Source of the DNA: Caryophanales bacterium UBA3210
GTDB lineage: Bacteria; Bacillota_I; Bacilli_A; RFN20; CAG-449
DNA: 10,519 nt
Assembly (NCBI GenBank): GCA_002363635.1
Contig: DEWM01000118.1
Location: 8,361-18,879 of the forward strand
Direction: 5' to 3'
Shown here piece by piece: positions 1 to 5,799 of this stretch. Position numbers and translations under genes: made by a program. The first letter of the stretch is position 1; every line of letters starts with the position of its first letter. Under the pieces are notes generated by a model. It did no database searches. It saw nothing but the letters and a program-made list of their open reading frames with translations, and had not been told where the DNA came from.

Positions 1-851
1 ACTTCAAGATCTGATAACTTTTCACCCATACCAGCATACTTAATAGGAATGCCAGTTAAATGCTTAATAGATAAAGCTGCACCACCTCTTGCGTCGCCAT
101 CAAGTTTTGACATAACCATACCTGTGATATGGAGTTTTGAATGGAATGCATTTGCAACGTTAACTGCGTCTTGACCTGCCATAGCATCAACTAAGAGTAA
201 TTCTTCATCTGGTCTAACAGCATTTTCAATATCAACTAATTCTTGCATTAAGACTTCATCAATTTGTAAACGTCCAGCAGTATCAATGATAACTACATCA
301 TAGCCTTCAGTACGTGCTTTTTCGCAACCTTTTTTAGCGATTTCTACAGGAGAAACTTTATCTCCCATATTTAAGATATCAACACCTACTTGTCCTGCAA
401 TTGTTTGTAATTGGTCAATAGCAGCAGGTCTATAAACGTCACCTGCTACAAGTAAGACTTTCTTACCTTGTTTATCTTTTAATAATTTAGCAAGTTTACC
501 TGATGTTGTTGTCTTACCTGAACCTTGTAAACCACACATTAAGATAACTGTTGGTTTATGTCTTAAATTTAATTCAGTTTGATCTGCACCGAGTAATTCA
601 ACAAGTTCATCATGAACGATTTTTACAACCATTTGAGAAGGATTTACCTTCTTGATGACTTCTTGTCCGATAGCCTTTTCTTTTACGTTATTTAAGAATT
701 CTTTTACAACTTTAAAGTTAACATCAGCTTCAAGTAATGCAACACGAATTTCTTTAAACATCGCATCCATGTTTTCTTCAGTTAATGTTGTTTGGCCTTT
801 TAATTTCTTAAAGATTCCCTGTAAACGATCTGATAATGATTCGAATGCCAT
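1..851 (-). CDS. ffh: Signal recognition particle GTPase Ffh, 3' end cut by window edge
   Basis: Protein subunit of the signal recognition particle. It binds signal sequences emerging from the ribosome and docks with FtsY at the membrane. The first 283 codons are visible, starting MAFESLSDRLQGIFKKLKG. They cover the N domain (about 1-90) and most of the GTPase G domain: P-loop GLQGSGKTT at 107-115, DTAGR at 190-194, a TKLDG-type guanine motif read as SKLDGD at 248-253, then GMGEKLSDLE at the edge. The methionine-rich M domain that binds SRP RNA and signal peptides should lie beyond position 1. The start is supported by an AGAAAGGATG ribosome site inside the end of ylxM; the ylxM stop and the ffh ATG share one base (TAATG), implying translational coupling. 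The family assignment is secure; the gene looks intact as far as seen. Confidence 0.97.
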   Translation of the reverse strand, partial: MAFESLSDRLQGIFKKLKGQTTLTEENMDAMFKEIRVALLEADVNFKVVKEFLNNVKEKAIGQEVIKKVNPSQMVVKIVHDELVELLGADQTELNLRHKPTVILMCGLQGSGKTTTSGKLAKLLKDKQGKKVLLVAGDVYRPAAIDQLQTIAGQVGVDILNMGDKVSPVEIAKKGCEKARTEGYDVVIIDTAGRLQIDEVLMQELVDIENAVRPDEELLLVDAMAGQDAVNVANAFHSKLHITGMVMSKLDGDARGGAALSIKHLTGIPIKYAGMGEKLSDLE

Positions 852-1159
852 TATTTCATCCTTTCTATTACCCCGTTGATAACTTTTTCATCGATTAAGT
901 TATCTTTTAGATAATTTTCAATATTCTCTTCTTTCTTAATTAAAGAAAGTTTTGTTTCATAATCTTCCATAATAGAGAGACTTTTTTTAATTGCATCATA
1001 TGCACCATTTCTAGATATTTCTAATTCTTCTGCAATTTCACTTAGAGATAAGTCCATCTCAAAATATAATCTAAAAATATTTTGTTGATGTTCTGTTAGT
1101 AAACTTCCATAGAAATCAAATAATCTATTAGCGCGTATTGACTTCTCTAATTCTTCCAT
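851..1159 (-). CDS. ylxM: YlxM family SRP-associated helix-turn-helix protein
   Basis: A 102-residue protein of the YlxM/p13 family, which in Gram-positive bacteria is encoded directly upstream of ffh. Family members are reported to associate with SRP components. It resembles sigma-factor region 4, with a helix-turn-helix around residues 38-60 (LSEIAEELEISRNGAYDAIK). The segment LLTEHQQNIFRLYFEMDLS before it is typical of the family. The C-terminal third is charged and probably helical. The ATG follows an AGAGGT ribosome site, 12 bases after the preceding small membrane gene, and the stop codon overlaps the ffh start by one base. Length is normal for the family. Whether it binds DNA or acts only on SRP RNA and Ffh cannot be told from sequence. 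Confidence 0.93.
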   Translation of the reverse strand: MEELEKSIRANRLFDFYGSLLTEHQQNIFRLYFEMDLSLSEIAEELEISRNGAYDAIKKSLSIMEDYETKLSLIKKEENIENYLKDNLIDEKVINGVIERMK

Positions 1160-1171
1160 TTTATTTACCTC

Positions 1172-1432
1172 TTATACTAGGCTATATAATGTAGACAAAA
1201 CTGTGAACGCAACTAATGCAGTAAATGCCAAAGCGAAAGTTCTATGGAACATAATATCTTTCCAAGCGTTCTTTCTAGATGAGTAAGTATAATTGAATAA
1301 AGCAAAGATTAATGCGAGTACAAAGTCTACTGATAAATCAATATATAAAACATTTACGTTAAATATACCAAGTAGGACAGTAAGTCCCATACGTACAATC
1401 GCGACAATAATTAAACTAACAATTAAACTCAT
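1172..1432 (-). CDS. Small membrane protein inside the SRP operon, function unknown
   Basis: An 86-residue protein I do not recognise. It is mostly hydrophobic, with three likely membrane segments at about 2-23, 31-50 and 65-84. A short basic loop (SSRKNAWKD, 52-60) separates the second and third and may face the cytoplasm. There is no signal peptidase site and no enzymatic motif. The case for a real gene is good: the ATG lies two bases after the ftsY stop, the end of ftsY supplies a GGGGGAA ribosome site, and ylxM follows after 12 bases. It is therefore co-transcribed and probably translationally coupled with ftsY, ylxM and ffh. This insertion between ftsY and ylxM is not part of the Bacillus arrangement. 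A role in membrane targeting is only guilt by association. Confidence 0.8.
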   Translation of the reverse strand: MSLIVSLIIVAIVRMGLTVLLGIFNVNVLYIDLSVDFVLALIFALFNYTYSSRKNAWKDIMFHRTFALAFTALVAFTVLSTLYSLV

Positions 1433-1434
1433 AT

Positions 1435-2418
1435 TTATTCCCCCTCATCTGATAAACATAAACCATATAGATATTGATCTAAGTCAAATTCTTGTAGATC
1501 TTCCATCTTTTCACCAAGTCCAATAAATCTTACTGGTACACCAAGTTCATCTCTAATTGCTAAAATAATGCCACCTTTAGATGTTCCGTCCATTTTTGTA
1601 ATGACTACACCTGTTAATTCTGTACATTCTTTGAAAGCTTTTGCTTGTAAGACACCATTTTGTCCTGTTGTAGCATCAATAATTAAAAATACATCATGTG
1701 GAGCGGATGGTATTTCTTTTGAAATAACTCTTTTCATCTTAGCAAGTTCTTGCATTAAATTAGCTTTATTTTGTAATCTACCTGCAGTATCAGTAATTAC
1801 TAAATCATAATTACCTTCTTTTGCTTTTTTCATTCCGTCGTATGCTACAGATGCTGGGTCTTGACCTTCTTTACCTGTAACGATGTCGCAACCTAAACGT
1901 TCTGCCCAAACTTTTAATTGTTCAGTAGCGCCTGCTCTAAATGTATCGCCTGCTACAAGTAAAACTTTTTTACCTTGATCAATATAGCGTTTTGCTAATT
2001 TAGCGATTGTTGTAGTTTTACCTACACCATTTACACCAACAACGAGTAAAACAGTTGGTCCATTATCTCTAAACTGAATTTCATTAACGATTGATTCACC
2101 TTGTTGAGCATATGAAACGAACATCTTATCTACTAAAATATCGTTGATTTGATTTGGCTCAGTAATGCCTTGGCTATTTGTTTCTTCTCTTGTTGCATCA
2201 ATAATATCCATAGCAAGATTTACGCCAACATCTGCTTCAATTAAAATTTCTTCTAATTCTTCAAAATATTCTTCATTTACTTGTTGATATTTCTTAGAAA
2301 GATTCTTTAATTTTGAAGAAAAGTTCTTTCTTGATTTATCTAAACCAGCGATATACTTTTCATTTTTCTTGGTATCTTTTTTTGAAAATTTATCTTTTAA
2401 AAATGAAATTAACCCCAT
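1435..2418 (-). CDS. ftsY: Signal recognition particle receptor FtsY
   Basis: SRP receptor GTPase. It pairs with Ffh at the membrane so that ribosomes making membrane proteins are handed to SecYEG. At 327 residues it has the short form typical of Gram-positive bacteria, without the long acidic A domain of E. coli. The N terminus MGLISFLKDKFSKK is amphipathic and basic, fitting a lipid-binding helix. Then come the N domain (about 25-115) and the G domain: P-loop GVNGVGKTT at 128-136, DTFRAGA at 158-164, DTAGR at 210-214, TKMDG at 274-278 and GLGEKMEDLQEFD at 300-312. The ATG follows an AGGTAGAG ribosome site that includes the last codons of rnc; the gap to rnc is five bases. All signature motifs look intact. 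Confidence 0.98.
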   Translation of the reverse strand: MGLISFLKDKFSKKDTKKNEKYIAGLDKSRKNFSSKLKNLSKKYQQVNEEYFEELEEILIEADVGVNLAMDIIDATREETNSQGITEPNQINDILVDKMFVSYAQQGESIVNEIQFRDNGPTVLLVVGVNGVGKTTTIAKLAKRYIDQGKKVLLVAGDTFRAGATEQLKVWAERLGCDIVTGKEGQDPASVAYDGMKKAKEGNYDLVITDTAGRLQNKANLMQELAKMKRVISKEIPSAPHDVFLIIDATTGQNGVLQAKAFKECTELTGVVITKMDGTSKGGIILAIRDELGVPVRFIGLGEKMEDLQEFDLDQYLYGLCLSDEGE

Positions 2419-2423
2419 TATCT

Positions 2424-3110
2424 CTACCTCGCCACTTTATTTAAAGCATCCTTAGCAGCTTCTTGTTCTGCTTTCTTTTTGCTTGAACCTTGTCCTTTTC
2501 CCCAGACAGAACCTTCCCACATTACTTCAACTGTAAAGACTTTATTTTGAGCAGGCCCTTCTTCTGAAACAACTCTATAAGTTACTGTTTCACGAGTATC
2601 TGCTTGAACAAATTCTTGTAATTTTGATTTGTAATCTGTGAGTTCTAATAAGTCAAAATTAATAACATCATTTTCAAAAACATTTTTGATTAATCCATAA
2701 ACGAATTCAAATCCCTGGTCTAAATATGTAGCACCAATGAATGATTCAAAAACATCTTCAAGAATTTTGTCGAGGTTATTTCCTCCGTTTAATTTTTCTC
2801 CATTACCAAGTAAAATTGCTTCTCCAAAACCAAATTCACGTGCGTAGTTTGCAAGAGACTCTCTTCTTACTAAAGCACTTCTTAACTTACTCATTGGTCC
2901 TGGTCCCATTTCTGGGTGATGGCGGTAAATTAAATCTGCAACGATTAAATCTAGAACACCATCTCCAATGTATTCAATTCTTTCATAGTCAACAGTATTG
3001 CCTTTTTTCTCATTTGTATATGATGAATGACTAAAAGCATGTTCAAAGACTTTTTCATCTTTTGGAACAATATTAAACTGTTTTAATACTTCAAGATATT
3101 TCTTAGCCAT
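2424..3110 (-). CDS. rnc: Ribonuclease III
   Basis: Double-strand-specific endoribonuclease that processes the rRNA precursor and, in Gram-positive bacteria, many structured mRNAs and the small cytoplasmic (SRP) RNA. The 228 residues contain an RNase III domain (about 5-150) and a double-stranded-RNA-binding domain (about 158-227; QEFVQ early, GSSKKKAEQEAAKDAL at the end). The signature reads ERIEYIGDGVLDL at 43-55, with Gly where most members have Ala or Ser after GD. The catalytic acids corresponding to E. coli E41, D45, D114 and E117 appear to be E46, D50, D119 and E122. The ATG overlaps the end of plsX by eight bases (ATGGCTAA) and follows an AGAAGGA ribosome site. Linkage to ftsY and ffh is common in Bacillota; smc, often between rnc and ftsY, is absent here. 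Confidence 0.97.
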   Translation of the reverse strand: MAKKYLEVLKQFNIVPKDEKVFEHAFSHSSYTNEKKGNTVDYERIEYIGDGVLDLIVADLIYRHHPEMGPGPMSKLRSALVRRESLANYAREFGFGEAILLGNGEKLNGGNNLDKILEDVFESFIGATYLDQGFEFVYGLIKNVFENDVINFDLLELTDYKSKLQEFVQADTRETVTYRVVSEEGPAQNKVFTVEVMWEGSVWGKGQGSSKKKAEQEAAKDALNKVAR

Positions 3111-4086
3111 TTTTAATTCCTTCTTTTAATAAATTAACTGCATCCGCTGCAATCATGTCATAGCAAACACCTAATGCACAAGAGAATGAATATTCAGTTG
3201 ATGAGCCATGAGCTTTTACTACAACTCCGTTTGTACCAAGCAACATTGCCCCGCCTACTGCTTCATAATCCATTTTGTGTCTTAATTGTTTTACACCTGA
3301 TTTTGCAAATAGATAACCAATTTTTGTGAAGATGTTCTTTCTAAATGCATCTCCAATCATTTTTCCCATCATCTTTGCAGTTCCTTCGTAAGTTTTTAAG
3401 AAAATATTTCCTTCAAATCCACCTGCAAGAACAACGTTTGTTCCACCGAATACTGCTTCTCTACCTTCAACATTTCCTTTGAACCAATCGTATCCTGCTT
3501 CTCTTAGTAATTTATTTGTTTCCTTAATTAATTCAGTACCTTTTTGGTCTTCAGCACCATTTGAAAGTAAACGTACATTTGGGTTTTCAACATGTAAGAC
3601 TGTATTTGCATAGATTCTACCCATCTTTGCAAATTGAACCATTCTTTCTGGAGTAACATCAACGTTTGCCCCACAATCAAGTAAGCATAATTTGCTTCCA
3701 TCATATGTTGGTAAAGCTGTTACTAATGCTGCTCTATCAATTCCTTCAACAGTTCTCAATTTCATCATTGCTAATGATAAGAAGGCACCAGTTCCACCTG
3801 CAGAAACAATGCCATCATATCCATTTTCTTTGACAAGCATTACTGCTTTATACATAGAAGTATCTCTTGCTCTCATTGCTTCCATAGCTTCTGCTGTCAT
3901 TTCCATAACACCACGAGCATCGACAATTTCTACATTAGGAACTTCTTTTAATCCTACTAATTCTTCTTCTTTTCCAACTGCAATAATTTTTACATCTTTA
4001 TGCAATTCTAAAAATCTCTTAATTCCACCTACACATACTACTGAGCCTTTATCTGAGCCCATGCAATCTACGACAATTGTTTTCAT
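3103..4086 (-). CDS. plsX: Phosphate acyltransferase PlsX, slightly divergent
   Basis: PlsX interconverts acyl-ACP and acyl-phosphate, the donor PlsY uses to start phosphatidic acid synthesis. It is a peripheral membrane enzyme. The 327 residues match the family's length and layout: DCMGSD at 7-12, SAGGTGA at 95-101, LLDCGANVDVTPE at 135-147, a GNVEGRE block at 204-210, GGFEGNIFLKTYEG at 222-235, EAVGGAMLLG at 275-284 and KAHGSS at 291-296. Compared with the Bacillus protein as I recall it, several motif positions differ: GGD to GSD, SAGNTGA to SAGGTGA, DGF to GGF. The overall assignment stays firm. The ATG follows a GAGGAC ribosome site eight bases upstream. It heads the operon, directly before rnc; the fabD, fabG and acpP genes that usually intervene are missing. 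Confidence 0.95.
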   Translation of the reverse strand: MKTIVVDCMGSDKGSVVCVGGIKRFLELHKDVKIIAVGKEEELVGLKEVPNVEIVDARGVMEMTAEAMEAMRARDTSMYKAVMLVKENGYDGIVSAGGTGAFLSLAMMKLRTVEGIDRAALVTALPTYDGSKLCLLDCGANVDVTPERMVQFAKMGRIYANTVLHVENPNVRLLSNGAEDQKGTELIKETNKLLREAGYDWFKGNVEGREAVFGGTNVVLAGGFEGNIFLKTYEGTAKMMGKMIGDAFRKNIFTKIGYLFAKSGVKQLRHKMDYEAVGGAMLLGTNGVVVKAHGSSTEYSFSCALGVCYDMIAADAVNLLKEGIKNG

Positions 4087-4111
4087 ATTATAAAGTCCTC
4101 GCTTTGTTTGA

Positions 4112-4122
4112 ATTATATCATA
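4112..4122 (-). promoter_or_regulatory. Extended -10 promoter for the plsX-ffh operon
   Basis: The minus strand reads TATGATATAAT, a perfect TATAAT (4117-4112) preceded by TG and one base, the extended -10 form. The -35 position 17 bases upstream is not TTGACA-like; it lies inside an inverted repeat described separately. The predicted start is near 4105, giving a leader of about 20 bases with the ribosome site at 4095-4100. No other promoter is apparent before any downstream gene as far as ffh, so this probably drives all six genes. Confidence 0.72.
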
Positions 4123-4132
4123 ATAGCCTATA

Positions 4133-4153
4133 TTTTCATATTAAATATGAAAA
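4133..4153. promoter_or_regulatory. 21-bp inverted repeat at the plsX promoter, candidate operator
   Basis: Two perfect 9-base arms, TTTTCATAT and ATATGAAAA, flank a three-base centre (TAA on the plus strand). The element covers the -35 position of the plsX promoter, ending 11 bases upstream of the extended -10 box. It lies upstream of the predicted transcription start and has no T-run after it, so it is better explained as a protein-binding site than as a terminator. In Bacillus the plsX promoter is repressed by FapR, and in streptococci FabT controls fatty acid genes. The arms do not match the FapR or FabT boxes as I recall them, so the regulator is unassigned. In AT-rich DNA a chance palindrome is possible. 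Confidence 0.5.
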
Positions 4154-4157
4154 GTAA

Positions 4158-4191
4158 TATAATAAAAAAATAAATGTGTCGCTAAACACAT
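4158..4191 (-). terminator. Rho-independent terminator after the Sel1-repeat gene
   Basis: Directly after the TAG stop, the minus strand forms a six-base-pair stem (ATGTGT with ACACAT, 4191-4186 and 4179-4174) with a six-base loop. TTATTTTTTTATT follows. The stem is short and has only two G-C pairs, so it is probably of moderate strength. The plus strand also has a T-run after the hairpin, so the element could work in both directions. It separates the recG-Sel1 transcript from the plsX promoter. Confidence 0.65.
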
Positions 4192-5760
4192 CTATTTTTT
4201 TGCTTCTTTTGCCATATTTTTATATAAAGCATACATTGATTCGTTTCTTGCTGTTCCTAAACCGTTTTTATATAATTCCGCTAAAGGTTTAAAGGATAAA
4301 GCGTAATCTTGATCAGCCGCTTTTCTTAAGTATTTAAAGGCTTTTTCGTAATTTCTCTTAACTAGTTGGTTTTGTAAATATGTGATTCCTAAGCGATATT
4401 GAGCTTCGCTATTTCCCATATTTGCAGATTCTTCTAAGTACATTAATGATTCTTTATATTTTTTCTCTTTTAGAAGGATAAGTGATAATTTTAATTGAGC
4501 ATTAGAAGAACCTAAATCTGCACTTTTCCTTAGCCATTTTAAGCCTGATTTTGCTTGGTATTCAAAACGTGGATTTTCAAGTAATAATAACGCTAATTGG
4601 TAAATAGATTTTGTATTTCCAAGTAAAGCAGAAATGTAAAGCCATTTATATGCTAATGGTAAATTTTGTTTTACATTTTTTCCATCTAAATAAATCTCGC
4701 CTAAAGTGTAAATTGCTTGTGGATGGCCCTGTTCTCCGGCTCTTTCTAACCATCTATATGCTTCTGGTAAGTTTTGTAATGCTCCATCTGAGAATAGATT
4801 TGAAATTGCTAAAGAATACTGTGCGTCTTTATTTCCACCTTCCGCAGCTCTTAAGAAATACATATCTGATTTTTCTTTATCTTCTTCAACAAGTTTTCCG
4901 TTGTAATAAATAGTAGCAAGTTCATAATTTGCCCCTGCAATATTTAAGTCTGCAGCCTCTTTTAAAAGTTCTAAACCTTTTTCAACATTCTTGTTAGTTA
5001 CACCTCGACCAATTAATAAACATTGTCCTAATTTATAACTAGCATATTTATATCCTTTTTCATATGCTGACATTAAATATGAGAATGCTCCAGGGTAATT
5101 CTTTTCTTGATTTAAGCCATAATATAAACCCATGCCTTTTAAATATAAAACTTCAGGATCTTCATTATTTTCTTGAGCTAATTTTTCTCTCATGAAATTA
5201 ATTTCTTCATCTATTTTTTCATCAAATTTTTGATAATAACTATGATTTACTTTAGTAATTGTCTTAGGCATTATTCTTAATATCACAACACCAAAACCAA
5301 ATGATATTAATGCTGGAATTAAAATATAAAATATTGAATGATTTTCTAAGAATGGTAAAGTAACTCCATAAAAGTTAATACTATACGCTACTAAAAAGAA
5401 ACTGAAGGTTCCAATCATTATAATTAAACTTATTAATGTTAAACGAAATTTTGCCTTTCGATAATTCATATATCTATAAGCGTCAATAGCGTAACATATA
5501 AGTGATAATAATATTAATGGTATACCCACAATATCTTGTAATCTATTTGTATCAATTTGATTCCACTTTAAGATAAAAATAAAGAAAATCAAATTTAGTA
5601 AAAATACACTTACACCAATAAAAAGTAATCCACAAGTTGAATACTTTTTATGGATATCTAAACGTCTTTCTACTCTACTAACACACTTTATCCCATTTAA
5701 GTCTTTAGTTTCGTATAAAGAAATTAATTTTTTTATTCTTTCTGAGTCGTTTTTATTCAT
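4192..5760 (-). CDS. Membrane-anchored Sel1-repeat (TPR-like) protein
   Basis: A 522-residue protein. A charged N-terminal segment (1-40) precedes four likely membrane segments at about 43-65, 75-95, 106-127 and 142-163. A charged, helical linker (about 176-198) follows. The rest is a solenoid of about nine Sel1-like repeats of 32-37 residues, starting near 201, 238, 275, 311, 347, 383, 419, 451 and 487. The pattern is A-x-Y-x-L-G-x-x-Y near the start and A-x-x-x-L-x-x-A-A-x-x-G at the end; the seventh repeat is about four residues short. Sel1 repeats bind proteins, so an inner-membrane scaffold or adaptor with the solenoid in the cytoplasm is plausible. The partner is unknown and I see no catalytic domain. 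It follows recG after 39 bases, with AGGT as ribosome site, and occupies the position of fapR in Bacillus. Confidence 0.88.
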   Translation of the reverse strand: MNKNDSERIKKLISLYETKDLNGIKCVSRVERRLDIHKKYSTCGLLFIGVSVFLLNLIFFIFILKWNQIDTNRLQDIVGIPLILLSLICYAIDAYRYMNYRKAKFRLTLISLIIMIGTFSFFLVAYSINFYGVTLPFLENHSIFYILIPALISFGFGVVILRIMPKTITKVNHSYYQKFDEKIDEEINFMREKLAQENNEDPEVLYLKGMGLYYGLNQEKNYPGAFSYLMSAYEKGYKYASYKLGQCLLIGRGVTNKNVEKGLELLKEAADLNIAGANYELATIYYNGKLVEEDKEKSDMYFLRAAEGGNKDAQYSLAISNLFSDGALQNLPEAYRWLERAGEQGHPQAIYTLGEIYLDGKNVKQNLPLAYKWLYISALLGNTKSIYQLALLLLENPRFEYQAKSGLKWLRKSADLGSSNAQLKLSLILLKEKKYKESLMYLEESANMGNSEAQYRLGITYLQNQLVKRNYEKAFKYLRKAADQDYALSFKPLAELYKNGLGTARNESMYALYKNMAKEAKK

Positions 5761-5776
5761 TTTTATACCTATTTTT

Positions 5777-5787
5777 ATGATAGCATA
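5777..5787 (-). promoter_or_regulatory. Possible weak promoter before the Sel1-repeat gene
   Basis: The minus strand reads TATGCTATCAT, an extended -10 form with one mismatch to TATAAT, in the 39-base gap after recG. There is no recognisable -35 box at 17 bases, and the predicted start would fall almost on the AGGT ribosome site (5770-5767), leaving a leader of only about ten bases. Co-transcription from recG is the simpler explanation. Confidence 0.25.
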
Positions 5788-5799
5788 GTTTAAATTATT

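Noticed and set aside
652..879. Open frame on the plus strand opposite ffh
   Set aside because: It is antisense to a clear Ffh N/G domain and has no family features; a shadow of the real gene.
2424..3110. RNase III signature Ala-to-Gly change as a sign of inactivity
   Set aside because: All four catalytic acids and the RNA-binding domain are present; a small residue at this position is a conservative change.
3692..4093. 133-codon plus-strand frame opposite plsX
   Set aside because: It lies entirely opposite conserved PlsX motifs and its sequence looks like low-complexity antisense translation.
4133..4153. Reading the plsX inverted repeat as a second terminator for the Sel1 gene
   Set aside because: It has no G-C-rich stem or following T-run, and a better hairpin with a T-run lies at 4158-4191.
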